From assembly GCA_012269595.1 (NCBI GenBank), contig JAAXJX010000005.1, forward strand, positions 77,855-120,907: 43,053 bases of DNA, written 5' to 3'. Position 1 is the first letter of the stretch. Each line of letters opens with the position of its first letter. Below, in pieces: positions 17,857 to 27,600 of this stretch. The notes beneath the pieces were generated by a model that was not told where the DNA came from, made no database searches, and saw nothing but the letters and a program-made list of their open reading frames with translations. Made by a program: the position numbers and the translations under genes. The stretch comes from Planctomycetia bacterium (GTDB lineage: Bacteria; Planctomycetota; UBA8108; UBA1146).

Positions 17857-19242
17857 CTATAAACCGCGCTTGTCCAGTCGGTGTCGGAGTGCGCCACGGG
17901 TCAAACCCAGCAGCCTGGCGACTTCCGAGACATTTCCACCTGTGAAATCGAGGGCTTGCTGAATCAGTTGGGTTTCCACCTCTGCAAGGGTGCAGGGTTC
18001 TTTTTCGAAATCGAACTGAATCTCTCCGAGAGCCAGAGGACCTCGGACCAGTGCAGAACCTTCTCCCTGCAGGTTGAGAGCAGGTGAGGCCAAGGTGTCG
18101 CCGGAAGAGATCAGGACCATTCGCTCAATGGTGTGAGCCAACTCACGAACATTTCCTGGCCAACTGTAGCTTTTCAACTCCTCGCGGACAGAATCCGGAA
18201 TCTGGAGATGATCCTTGCGATATCTTTTCGAGTGAATATCCACGAAGTGATCGACCAACAGGTCAAGGTCATGGCCCCGGTCTCTCAGGGCAGGAAGCGT
18301 GATGGAGACGACCTTCAAACGATAGTAGAGGTCGGACCTGAAAGTGCCATCCCGTGACGCCTGTTCCAGATTCTGGTTTGTCGCTGCGATGATCCTGACG
18401 TCAGCAGAATACTCTCGGGTACCTCCAACTCGACGAACCTTTTTGGTTTCGAGCACATTGAGAAGTTTGGTCTGCATCTCAAGGGGCATGTCACCGATTT
18501 CGTCGAGGAAAATGGTGCCACCAGCTGCAACTTCAAAGAGTCCCTGCTTTTGTTGGGAGGCTCCGGTGAATGAGCCCTTCTCGTGTCCGAAAAGTTCACT
18601 TTCAATCAAATCCTTGGGCAGTCCGCTGCAGTTGACCTGCAGAAAAGGGAATCTCGAAAGACTTCCCTTTTCATGAATGTATCGGGCAAGAAGGTCTTTG
18701 CCGACACCGGTCTCCCCACCGATCAATACTGTGGGTAACTCTGCTGCTTTGTCGATGGGAATCTGGGAAAGTTGCTCGACGACCTCAAGGACCTGTTGGA
18801 TGGGGGGGCACTCACCGACGATGGTTTTTCGTTCACTGAGTGCTGAGACTCTCTCGTGGGCTCCAACGAGCCTTCTCATCTCGGCATTTTCAAGCTCTCG
18901 TTCGACAACCAGATTGAGTTCCTCGAGGTCGAGAGGTTTTTCCAGATAGTCGAGGGCTCCTTCTTTCATCGCTTCAACAGCACTGTCGACAGAAGCGAAT
19001 GCGGTCACCATGAGAACGGGCACTTCAGGGAGTTCCTGGCGAAGACTGCGAAGGACTTCCAGGCCGTCAATGTCTGGTAACTGGACGTCAAGGATAGCCA
19101 TGTCGATGGATTCGGATTTGATGATTTTCAGGGCCTCTGCACCTGTTTCTGCAGGAAGACAACGATGGCCACCTCTGCCCAATTCCAGGGTAAGGGATTG
19201 GAGAAGAGGGATCTCATCGTCGAGGATCAGAATTTGTGCCAT
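17857..19242 (-). CDS. NtrC-family sigma-54-dependent response regulator
   Basis: A 461-residue three-domain activator. The receiver domain (1-120) has the acidic pair DD at 8-9, phospho-acceptor Asp52 in ILDVQLPD, and the conserved Thr and Lys in MVTAF and EKPLD. The AAA+ domain (about 135-370) has Walker A GGETGVGKDLLAR, the sigma-54 contact loop as GSFTGA in FGHEKGSFTGAS (commonly GAFTGA), Walker B GTIFLDEIGDMP and the arginine-finger region FRSDLYYRL. The C-terminus (LIQQALDFTGGNVSEVARLLGLTRGALRHRL) is a Fis-type helix-turn-helix. The ATG at 19242 has AGGAA six bases upstream and overlaps the end of the kinase gene by 29 bases, so the pair is co-translated. The likely target is the operon directly downstream; a palindrome and a sigma-54-type promoter lie between. 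Confidence 0.95.
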   Translation of the reverse strand: MAQILILDDEIPLLQSLTLELGRGGHRCLPAETGAEALKIIKSESIDMAILDVQLPDIDGLEVLRSLRQELPEVPVLMVTAFASVDSAVEAMKEGALDYLEKPLDLEELNLVVERELENAEMRRLVGAHERVSALSERKTIVGECPPIQQVLEVVEQLSQIPIDKAAELPTVLIGGETGVGKDLLARYIHEKGSLSRFPFLQVNCSGLPKDLIESELFGHEKGSFTGASQQKQGLFEVAAGGTIFLDEIGDMPLEMQTKLLNVLETKKVRRVGGTREYSADVRIIAATNQNLEQASRDGTFRSDLYYRLKVVSITLPALRDRGHDLDLLVDHFVDIHSKRYRKDHLQIPDSVREELKSYSWPGNVRELAHTIERMVLISSGDTLASPALNLQGEGSALVRGPLALGEIQFDFEKEPCTLAEVETQLIQQALDFTGGNVSEVARLLGLTRGALRHRLDKRGL

Positions 19243-20713
19243 GTTCTGTTCCTTTCTGCCCGGAGGCGTTTTGTGAATCGGTGGGAATCGTCAGCAAAAA
19301 CCGGCTGCCTTTTCCGGATTCGGATTCCACTTCGATTTTTCCACCGTGCCCCACGACAATTCTTTGAGTCAGGGAGAGTCCAAGCCCAAGGCCGGACTTC
19401 TTGGTGGTGAAGTAGGGTTTGAAAAGTTGGGCAAGAACCTCTGCCGTCATTCCGTGACCGGTATCTTGCACTTCAATGAAAATTTCATCGCCACTGCTTC
19501 GTCCCGACAATGATACCACACCACCAGGATTACAGGACTCAATCGCGTTATTTAGGAGCACCAGAATCGATTGCTCGATTTTTCGTTCATCAATTCTTGC
19601 AGCAGGAAGAGTTCCGGTGATTTGGCATTTCACACTCACCTGTCTTTTATCTGCATATCCTGATACCGCTTCACACAGTGCGGGGAGTCGTGAGTCCAAC
19701 TGTGCCTCACCGTAGGTCAGCTGGATGGGCTTCAATCCCTTCAGAAGGTCTTTCAGCCACCGGTCTGCACGATCGACAGTTTCGAGAATTGTCTGCATCG
19801 ACATATCTGGATCTGAGCCCCCATCAGAGCGCATTCGACCCTGAGCCAGTGCCCGAATACTGCCGAGTGGATTTCTGATGTTGTGGGCGATAGTGGCAGT
19901 CATCTCACCGACAGCGGCGAGTCTCTCCCGATCAACCAATTGAGATTGGGCTCTGGAAATTTCTTCCGACATCGATTCCACATCTCTGGCCAGCTGTCCG
20001 ATTTCGCTCTCTGAAGCGATGGAAATGGTTTCGCCATACTTTCCAGAGGAGATTTCTCGAGTGGCTGCAGACAGAAGTTCGAGGGGGGTCACGATCCATC
20101 GGCGAACCAGATAGAAAAAGACGATCCCCAGCAAAATCAGGGACAGTCCTGTTCCCAGAAATACTATTTTGATCCGTTGATAATTGACGACTGCAAGTTT
20201 GTCGAGAATGGCCAGTCGGGATTGAAGTTGTTGCTCAAGTTCCTGAAGTGATTCCGTAATCTCCGGTATCAATCGGGTTTTCAGCCAATTTCGGGGGAGG
20301 TTCAGGCGACGGGAAGCCGGTCCTTCTTCATCCAGATATCGCAGTGCACGGGTCACTGCTCGACCGAAATCGGTTACAGGTCTGGACAGGGACTCTATCG
20401 TTCCTTTAAGGGGATCATCTTCCCCAGTCAGTCCGAGACGCATCTGCTGGATCGTCTCCTTACAGGATTCGAGCAGCCCAAAAAATCGACTTCGGTCTTC
20501 AGCGTTCCAGTTGGCGAGATCTTCCACCTCTGCGCTGGCAGACAGAATCTGGTCACGGATCTGTCCAGATTGGATCAAACGCAATCTTCCTGAAGATCCT
20601 TCCGTCACCGCTTTTTCCAGATCCTGCAGCGCTCCAATCATCAATCCACCTGTGGACAGAAAGACGATGACCAGAAAAGCAAACAGGAGTTGGAGGCGGG
20701 TTTTGATCAGCAT
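19214..20713 (-). CDS. Membrane sensor histidine kinase, partner of the NtrC-type regulator
   Basis: A 499-residue kinase from the ATG at 20713, four bases after the lipoprotein stop; a TTG at 20734 is possible but would overlap that gene. It has a membrane segment at about 5-28 (LLFAFLVIVFLSTGG), a mostly helical periplasmic region to about 150, a second membrane segment (IVFLGTGLSLILLGIVFFYL), a HAMP linker, and a HisKA domain with His277 in IAHNIRNPLGSI. The ATPase domain has the N-box NNAIES, G1 DTGHGM, F-box FKPYFTTK and G2 GLGLGLS. The kinase class and the HNIRNPL motif are those usually paired with NtrC-type regulators. The periplasmic part shows no named sensor fold. The coupling to the beta-helix envelope gene suggests that protein feeds the sensor. 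Confidence 0.94.
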   Translation of the reverse strand: MLIKTRLQLLFAFLVIVFLSTGGLMIGALQDLEKAVTEGSSGRLRLIQSGQIRDQILSASAEVEDLANWNAEDRSRFFGLLESCKETIQQMRLGLTGEDDPLKGTIESLSRPVTDFGRAVTRALRYLDEEGPASRRLNLPRNWLKTRLIPEITESLQELEQQLQSRLAILDKLAVVNYQRIKIVFLGTGLSLILLGIVFFYLVRRWIVTPLELLSAATREISSGKYGETISIASESEIGQLARDVESMSEEISRAQSQLVDRERLAAVGEMTATIAHNIRNPLGSIRALAQGRMRSDGGSDPDMSMQTILETVDRADRWLKDLLKGLKPIQLTYGEAQLDSRLPALCEAVSGYADKRQVSVKCQITGTLPAARIDERKIEQSILVLLNNAIESCNPGGVVSLSGRSSGDEIFIEVQDTGHGMTAEVLAQLFKPYFTTKKSGLGLGLSLTQRIVVGHGGKIEVESESGKGSRFLLTIPTDSQNASGQKGTEHGTNSDPRR

Positions 20714-20717
20714 CTTT

Positions 20718-22838
20718 TCACCGATCTCCCGCAAGTTCGTATTCGAATCGGTGGCTCTGCTCGGGAAATCCCGATTGTTCGGGAACGGTCACCTGAAGGA
20801 TCAGTTTGCGGAACTCTCCAATGTCTTGGGAGGACTCAATCGTCAGGGAATCTCCACTTTGGGAGTTCACCAGGGGGAAGGGTTTGCCATCGGCAGTTGC
20901 GCTGATTTCCGGGGTGAAGGAATCGTCATTCAGGAGCAACTTCCACTGAACAGGAGTCTTCTGCGACAGTTTTCCCGGTCCGGGAACGATGCCGACGATA
21001 CCTGTACTTCTCTGCTTGGGTGGGGCAGGCATGGCAGCCAACGAGTGGGATGGCTGCTGCTTTCCGGGTGATTCCAGAATCTTCTCCCAATGTTTCAAGG
21101 AAGGATCTTTGGAATCCATGACTGATTGCCCTTGAACAGTAACGATTCCTGTTGATTCCCGCTGGAATGGTTTGTTGTCGGGCCCGACCGAGGCGAGTTC
21201 ACTCCCCGTTACATTGACGAGACCTGAGCCGCGGTAAAGCAAACTGTATCCCTGTCCTGCAGAGAAACGACAATCACGAACATGAATGATCGCCCCGGTG
21301 GCGTCCCCGGAAAGTTTCAGGGCGCTGTCTCCGCGATTACCCTCGAAGTGGGAATGACTGACGGAGTAATCACCGATCGCATCCGCATCGAGGTATGCGC
21401 CGGATTTTTTGTTTCCTGACAAGCGGCAGTATTCGAGCCGAATTCGCATGTCCACGTTTTGATCTTCAGAGTATCGGAGGTCGAAACCCATCCCGTGGTC
21501 GTCATTTCCGGATGACTCCACCCCGAAGAGCCCCAGGCGAACCCTTGGAGGATCCTCAGGGTCTCCAGCATCCGGTTCTGAAATCCGGATGTTGATGCCG
21601 ATGTCTCCATTGTCTGCGACCAGTACCCGGTGCAGATCCAGTCTGGTCTTCTCTCCGTGGCGAGGTTGGAGTGAGGGAGAGGAAATGCCACTTTGCCCGT
21701 TTCCGGTAAATCGACATTCACGGAGGACCAGATCGACGAATCCTTCAATTCGCAATCCGTCGCCGCGGTTGTTCCGGACGTCACAGAAGAGTAATGATCC
21801 GCTCGCTTCACCACCGTCATCCGTATCGGTCTCGATCTGGATGCCCTTGTCGGCAAAACCGGATATCTGGCAATGGGAAATCTGCAGGACGCAATCGTCG
21901 GCGACGATGGCCCGGCGAGCAGTTCCTTCACCGGAAAAAGCCAAGCCATCAATCACAGTCAGATGGTTACCGGGGGGGAGAATCAGGGTGTCTTTCTCCG
22001 ATTTTCCCTGGAGCCGGGTCTGACGGATCACGGGATCAGGAAAGGCATCGAATCCACTTTGGAATCCGCCATAAAGACTCATCCCGTCGAAGAGCAGGAT
22101 CTGTTCCTGATACTCTCCTTCGGCGATGTAGATATTGACTCCAGCCATTCCGATCGCTGCTCCAATGGCTTCGTCGATGGATTTCAGAGGGGAGAGAGGT
22201 GTTTCTCCATCTGCGGATTCATTGACCGAAGCATCCACGAACAGAACCGGGTTGGGGGTTGCTGCCCATTCAGCTTCGTTGGAATCGGACTTGCCCGATG
22301 CATCCACTGCACGAACCACGGCGTGAAGGGTGACACCATTCTTGAGTCCGGTGAGGCGACATGACTGGGAACCCGCAGGCACAATCGCTTGAGGGGGAGC
22401 ATCAAACTGTTGTTTTCCTGAGCGATCGGAGAGAAAGACATGATAGGAGATGGCGCCTTCCGGAGAGACATCATCGATTGCAGGGTCCCAGGTCAACATC
22501 AACTCTTTGTCTCCGGCGACAAGATGGTTCAATCCCATGAATCGGGGAGCTTGAAGATCTTCTTTTGCAGGAGTGAGATTTCCAACGGGCGTTGTCGGTG
22601 ATGGCAGTTGGATTTGATGGGGAGAGGGATTTGAGGCTTCGTCTTTGATGATGGAGACGGAACCTTTAACAGGGGTTTTCGATTCCCGGTTGATTTCACA
22701 ACCGGAGTTGAGGCTCAAGATCCAAATTCCGAAGAGGACGACAATCCGGAAAGCGGCTCTGGGACGGGGGGCCCCATGCCTTGGGCTGCGGTCATGGAAG
22801 ACCGATTTTTCGGGATGGACCGGATCCTGGAAACTCAC
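20718..22838 (-). CDS. Beta-helix envelope protein, paralogue of the operon lipoprotein, coupled to the sensor kinase
   Basis: A 706-residue protein. The GTG at 22838 is preferred because GGGGAG lies six bases before it; a TTG at 22868 would be longer. A long basic N-region precedes a hydrophobic stretch (FRIVVLFGIWILSLNSGC). The Cys47 site is a poor lipobox because Asn is at -3, so lipidation is uncertain. A fibronectin-like domain (about 95-195) is followed by beta-helix turns (about 205-540) such as ISHCQISGFADKGIQIE and LRECRFTGNGQSGISS. Order and wording match the 910-residue lipoprotein at 5138-7870, but the PPC-like end is missing. The next gene, the sensor kinase, starts four bases after its stop. 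Function is unknown; a role as ligand-binding or envelope-monitoring partner of the kinase is an inference from the gene order. Confidence 0.82.
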   Translation of the reverse strand: MSFQDPVHPEKSVFHDRSPRHGAPRPRAAFRIVVLFGIWILSLNSGCEINRESKTPVKGSVSIIKDEASNPSPHQIQLPSPTTPVGNLTPAKEDLQAPRFMGLNHLVAGDKELMLTWDPAIDDVSPEGAISYHVFLSDRSGKQQFDAPPQAIVPAGSQSCRLTGLKNGVTLHAVVRAVDASGKSDSNEAEWAATPNPVLFVDASVNESADGETPLSPLKSIDEAIGAAIGMAGVNIYIAEGEYQEQILLFDGMSLYGGFQSGFDAFPDPVIRQTRLQGKSEKDTLILPPGNHLTVIDGLAFSGEGTARRAIVADDCVLQISHCQISGFADKGIQIETDTDDGGEASGSLLFCDVRNNRGDGLRIEGFVDLVLRECRFTGNGQSGISSPSLQPRHGEKTRLDLHRVLVADNGDIGINIRISEPDAGDPEDPPRVRLGLFGVESSGNDDHGMGFDLRYSEDQNVDMRIRLEYCRLSGNKKSGAYLDADAIGDYSVSHSHFEGNRGDSALKLSGDATGAIIHVRDCRFSAGQGYSLLYRGSGLVNVTGSELASVGPDNKPFQRESTGIVTVQGQSVMDSKDPSLKHWEKILESPGKQQPSHSLAAMPAPPKQRSTGIVGIVPGPGKLSQKTPVQWKLLLNDDSFTPEISATADGKPFPLVNSQSGDSLTIESSQDIGEFRKLILQVTVPEQSGFPEQSHRFEYELAGDR

Positions 22839-22873
22839 GACAATCTCCCCAACTGAGACAACTCCCAATGTCG

Positions 22874-22885
22874 TGTAAGTTTACA
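22874..22885. promoter_or_regulatory. TGTAA-GT-TTACA dyad upstream of the envelope/sensor genes
   Basis: TGTAAGTTTACA is a perfect 5-bp-arm inverted repeat 36 bases before the GTG at 22838. Read on the minus strand, TTGTAAACTTACA nearly matches TTGTAAACCTTACA at 31484-31497, differing by one inserted C. The repetition in two promoter regions suggests a shared regulator, but no promoter hexamers are clear here. Confidence 0.35.
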
Positions 22886-22911
22886 ACATTTTCGCAAGTC
22901 CGTCCGGTCGC

Positions 22912-24219
22912 CTATTCTGCGGTCCCCAGACCGATTCTATTGACCTCATTGGGGTCCTCAGACACCGAATCTCCACTGTAAAAAAGAATGAATCGATTGA
23001 GGTCAGAGGAGACCAGAGGGTCCGTTGATGGGGGGTCGGGGATACGGATGAGAACATCCGGATGTTTGACATCATCGGAGTCGAAGGCCGTGGGTTGAAT
23101 CAGGTCACTGGTCGCCGTGATGACCGGCACCGCATAACCACTCCAGGAAAATCCATCAACGCTGTTGGAGTAACCGATCAGGGAGTCGTTGTTCGCCAGA
23201 AAATCGCTGGGCTTTCCTTCGTAAAAGAGATGCCACTGGACGATGTCACCTGTGTCGTTGCGCTCGATTCCCAGTCCTGGTGACTGAACAGAACCGTCGT
23301 CAAACTCTCCCGGGCCACCGCTGAAGACAGGGCCTGCTTCGGTACCGGTGAAGACTCCATCCGTAACAGTCCAATTGACTCCATTGATATCAGAAGTGGT
23401 CGCCATACCGAAGGCTGAAGAGAGGTCTGATCGAATCACTTCGAAAATCATGCGGTATGCTTCGCCCGGTTCATCGACCTTGACCACGTCTGCATCGACA
23501 ATTCGAATCACATCTCCGAACTGGGGGCCGAGTTCCAAACCGACACAAAGTTGAGGTGGTTCCCAGTTTTGCCCATCTGCGGAAGAGGTGGTGAGGATGG
23601 CGCTGAGGTTGCCCGCGGAAGAGTAAACCCCTTCGACCCACATACGATATCTGCCTGCAGCACCAAGGGGGATACCTTTGTCGACGATCACACTGGGGTC
23701 GGAGACCGCAATCGCGTCTTCAAAAAGACCGGTTTGAGTAAACTCCACCTGTGGAAGATCTCCGGCCACCAGTACCTGAGCCCGATTGATCACTGGGACG
23801 CTGAAATCGTCGTAGTCCGTTGACGTGACAAGACCGATAGAGTTGGTTCCGTTCAAATCCGTCGCTTCATAAAAAAGCATGCCACGGTCGTTAGGTCTTC
23901 CAGCATCATCCACGAAGCTGGGACTGTCGACCTCCAGATAATCGAAATCATCGAGATCGACAGAGCCTTCTGTCTTGCGGTCTTGGAAGAGGGGCACGAC
24001 TATCCCGGGATTGACGACATCCCTTTTCTTGGAGAAGTCGATAATCGGTGCCGGACCGCCTGCTGTGCCACCACCACCTCCGCAACCCGAAAGCATGCAG
24101 CCAGCAATGAGAAGGACAGGAAGCATCCAGAAGCGTGAAGCGGAGATCTGTCGTTGTGGTGTGGAAGGGCTCAGCACCTCCCAATGAAACGGGTGTTCAA
24201 CCTGGATTCTGATTTTCAT
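22912..24219 (-). CDS. Lipoprotein with five beta-propeller-like repeats
   Basis: A 435-residue protein with a perfect lipobox (LIAGC, Cys41; a second SGC at Cys46 is possible) followed by a Gly-rich linker. The ATG at 24219 has GGAAGGT four bases upstream, though the signal would be more compact from Met32. Repeated units (GMLFYEATDLNGTNSIGLVTS, YRMWVEGVYSSAGNLS, YRMIFEVIRSDLSSAFGMATT, WHLFYEGKPSDF, FILFYSGDSVSED) look like blades of a five-bladed propeller of the GH32/43/68-like superfamily. No Asp/Glu catalytic set is obvious, so it may bind glycan rather than cleave it. It is the first gene of the minus-strand signalling operon, with a 73-base gap before the next. Confidence 0.78.
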   Translation of the reverse strand: MKIRIQVEHPFHWEVLSPSTPQRQISASRFWMLPVLLIAGCMLSGCGGGGGTAGGPAPIIDFSKKRDVVNPGIVVPLFQDRKTEGSVDLDDFDYLEVDSPSFVDDAGRPNDRGMLFYEATDLNGTNSIGLVTSTDYDDFSVPVINRAQVLVAGDLPQVEFTQTGLFEDAIAVSDPSVIVDKGIPLGAAGRYRMWVEGVYSSAGNLSAILTTSSADGQNWEPPQLCVGLELGPQFGDVIRIVDADVVKVDEPGEAYRMIFEVIRSDLSSAFGMATTSDINGVNWTVTDGVFTGTEAGPVFSGGPGEFDDGSVQSPGLGIERNDTGDIVQWHLFYEGKPSDFLANNDSLIGYSNSVDGFSWSGYAVPVITATSDLIQPTAFDSDDVKHPDVLIRIPDPPSTDPLVSSDLNRFILFYSGDSVSEDPNEVNRIGLGTAE

Positions 24220-24649
24220 AACGACCTTCCACTTTCAGGGCCACGACTGTTGGTCAGGAGATGCTCCTAGGCCAACCACAGCGCACCACTTTTAAACGAC
24301 CGAGGGTCTTACATGCCACGACGCTGTCATACTTGTTAACAGATTCATCGGGAAAATGGGATCCCCGAGACTCAAATTGAGTGCATGAATGACAGGTTAG
24401 GAAGGTAAGGCACGAGTCACTCTGCAATGCATGATGATCTACTGTGTACACACGATGGAAAGAGCGTAAAATTGAGTCTGACGAAAGTTCCCGAGAAGTC
24501 TGACCTTTGTGAAACTGGGTAATCCTCTTCACAGGGAAATCGTGGATGCTCGTCAGTTTATTCTAAAATATCTGTGACTGACGCACTTGAGTTGGTCACA
24601 AGGGCTTGTATCGAAGCCCTGTTGAATTGGGAAGACAGGTGGAGATCGC
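24220..24649. other. Divergent intergenic region with several short dyads
   Basis: This 430-base stretch separates a minus-strand lipoprotein gene from the plus-strand protease gene and must carry both promoters. No convincing sigma-70 or sigma-54 hexamer pair was found. It does contain ACTCAA-A-TTGAGT (24370-24382), TGTTAACA (24334-24341) and TGTGTACACA (24443-24452), and TTGAGT recurs near 24473 and 24588. An imperfect hairpin (TGGTCAGGAG, ATG, CTCCTAGGCCA) lies near 24252-24275. A 92-codon frame on the minus strand shows no protein-like pattern and is not called. Confidence 0.5.
24601..24620 (+). other. Hairpin in the leader of the protease gene
   Basis: AGGGCTT, GTATCG, AAGCCCT is a perfect 7-bp stem ending 29 bases before the ATG at 24650. 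It leaves the ribosome site (GGTGGAG, five bases before the ATG) free. It may stabilise the mRNA 5' end or be a regulator site. Confidence 0.4.
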
Positions 24650-27600
24650 ATGATTCAAATTACATCCAGAATCCTATTGATCATGCTGAGCGTATTGCTG
24701 TCGGCATCGATTCCGGTTTCTGTCGGAGCTCAGGACTCCCAGCAAAAGGTCATGTCCTTCTCATTCGGTGATCTCAAGGTCAAGCTTCCTGCCGACTCAG
24801 ATAGAATCGCCTTCTATCTCCCCAATGACACCGGGGCTGAAACGACGATTCTGGAATTGTTGGCAGCGAGGACAACTGCTGGTGTTGTGAAGTCCATTGA
24901 TTCAATGCCATACGATGGCCTGCATCTTGTCAGCTTCGACAGAGGGGTGGCAATCGATGCCCTGAGATCCCTTGGAGAGATCACAGGAGGCTGGGTCGCC
25001 CCATGCCTGGAGTTCAACGGCCGTCTGCATATTCCACGTCCGGAGTTGCTGGTCACCCTGAACAGTTATGATCCCTCAATGTATCAACGCTTCCGTGAAG
25101 CATACCGGGCCCAAATCGTTCGCGAATTTCCATCAACCAAGCCTCTGTTTCTCGTCCGTCACGGAAATCCTGTCGATTTCGAAAGTGCGATTCTGGATTT
25201 CGAAAATTTCCCGGGAGTAGAATCCGCCAGTCCCAATTTCATTATGAGACTGGGTGAAATGGTCGCCCCGAATGACACCTTTTATCCCAATCAATGGTAC
25301 CTGAACAACACTGGCCAGCAGGGAACACCGGGTGTCGACATTTCCGCAGAAACCGCCTGGAGCATTCAGACAGGCGGAGCCAATGTGACCATCGCCATTC
25401 TCGATGAGGGAGTCGATGTCGATCATGAAGACCTCGCTCCCAATATGGTGGCGGGACATGATTCGGTCTCGATACAGGCTTCCCCTGAAGGCATCCCCGG
25501 AAACTGTGATACCAACGATTCCCATGGAACCGGCTGTGCAGGAATTGCTGCAGCCAGGGGCAACAACAACCTCGGTGTGGCCGGAGTCGCGTGGAATGCA
25601 CAAATCCAGCCGGTACGAATGGGCTTCGGAAACCACTGGACCCAGAATGACTGGATCATCGATTCACTGACCTGGGCTGTGGACAATGGTGCGGACATTC
25701 TCTCCAACTCATGGGGGGGTGGTGCACCCAGTACCGCAGAATCGAACACGATGGACTATGCCCTGCAAACGGGACGTGGAGGACTCGGGTGCTTGCTGGT
25801 TTTTGCCAGTGGCAACGAGAGTGCCGGGGTTTCCTTCCCTGCGGCCTACGCCCAGACGATTGCAGTCGGTGCGACCAGTCCCTGTGATGAGATCAAATCC
25901 ATCACTTCCTGTGACGGGGAGAATTTCTGGGGCTCGAATACCGGTCCCCAGCAAACAGTCGTGGCACCGGGTGTCCTGATGGCCACCACCGACATTGCCG
26001 GTCCCGGTGGTATGGTCAATGGCGATTACACCGGGGGGTTCAATGGAACCTCTTCCGCCACTCCCGTGGTGGCGGGGGCACTGGCTGTCATCCTCTCTCA
26101 CGATCCTGCTCTGACTGCTGCACAGGCTCAGGAGATTCTTCAGTCCGGTGCTGACGATCAGGTCGGCCCTGCGGGACAGGATCCGGCAGGCTTCGATAAC
26201 AACTTCGGACACGGCCGCGTCAATCTTTCCAATATGTTGGCTCTCATGGGAGGCCCTGCTGGGCCGGTGAACTTCACCTGTACCGAGTCTGGCGTCGGAG
26301 TGCAGCTCAGTTGGGCACCGGGAGAGGTTTATGACTCAGTGACGATTCGCAGGGACGGGGTATTGATCTCTACCCTTGCGGGGAATGCCACCGGATATCT
26401 GGATCTTTCCGTTCCAGCGGGTCAGCACTCCTGGGAAGTTCAGGGTTTCGTGGGAGCGACTCCCAGTATTGCCCGCCAATGTTCCCTTTTCCTCATCGGC
26501 GATGCCCGTGATCTGATCTGGTCCCCGGGAACAGGAACGGTGGATTCCGGAAATGTCTTTGGCACGGACCTGGTGCAGACCGGTCGCAGTGCCATCCTGA
26601 CTTCCAATCTGCTTGCATTTAATGATCTCGATGTTTTTGACCGGATCTGGGTCATGCTGGGAATGTATCCCAACAATCATCAGATTACGGTAGAGGAGTC
26701 CGCTGCCCTGGTGAGTTATCTGACCAACGGTGTGGGAGGTCAGGCTCTTTACATCGAGGGAGGAGACACCTGGTTCTTCGATCCCCAGCGACCGATTCAC
26801 GCCGAGTTTGGAATCACCGCCCTTTCGGACGGAAGCACCACCGATAACCTCGGAGATGTGACGGGAGCTCTGGCGACCGGCTGTGACCTGTCTGGTCTGA
26901 CCCTCACCTACACCGGAGAAAATTCCTGGGTTGACCGTCTTCAGGCGGATCCCGGAGCAACCGTGGTTCAGTCCAATCAGGCACCTGCATATGACGTAGG
27001 AGTTTTCAGGGACAACGGTGGCCAGCTGACGCTGGGAGTCTCCTACGAAAACGGAGGCCTGGTGGACGGTGTCAGTACCCGTCAGCAGCTGGTGGACGCG
27101 TTGATCGAATGCATGGGCGGTGCTCTCACCGCTCCTCAGGATCTGATCTGTACTGTGAATGGTAACTCTGTCGCCGTTTCATGGACGGTGACCGGAACCT
27201 GGGATTCGATTCAGCTGGTGGTAGACGGTGGAGCTCCACAGGTTTTGGCGGGCTCCGCAACCTCGACCACCATCGGAGGGCTGACCGTGGGGTCCCATAC
27301 GATTGAGATTTCCTCAGTCGTGGGAAATCAGGTCTCACTGCCGGTGGCTTGTACCATAGGGATTTCTCCTCCCGCACCCGAGAGTCTTTCGTGCACACCT
27401 CAGGGAACCGATGTCCTGCTGTCATGGTCCAACGCAGCGGTTTACGACAGCGTAGAGGTATTGCGTAACTCGGTGGTGATCGCCACTTTGCCTGGAAGCA
27501 GCACCAGTCTGACCGATGTCAATCCGGGCGCGGGCGCCCAATCCTATTTTGTCAGAGGGGTGACCGCTGGCGCAGATAGTCCTGCTGCCAGTTGTGGTGT

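Noticed and set aside
24254-24532. A 92-codon minus-strand frame in the divergent intergenic region
   Set aside because: No ribosome site, no protein-like pattern, and it covers dyads that look regulatory.
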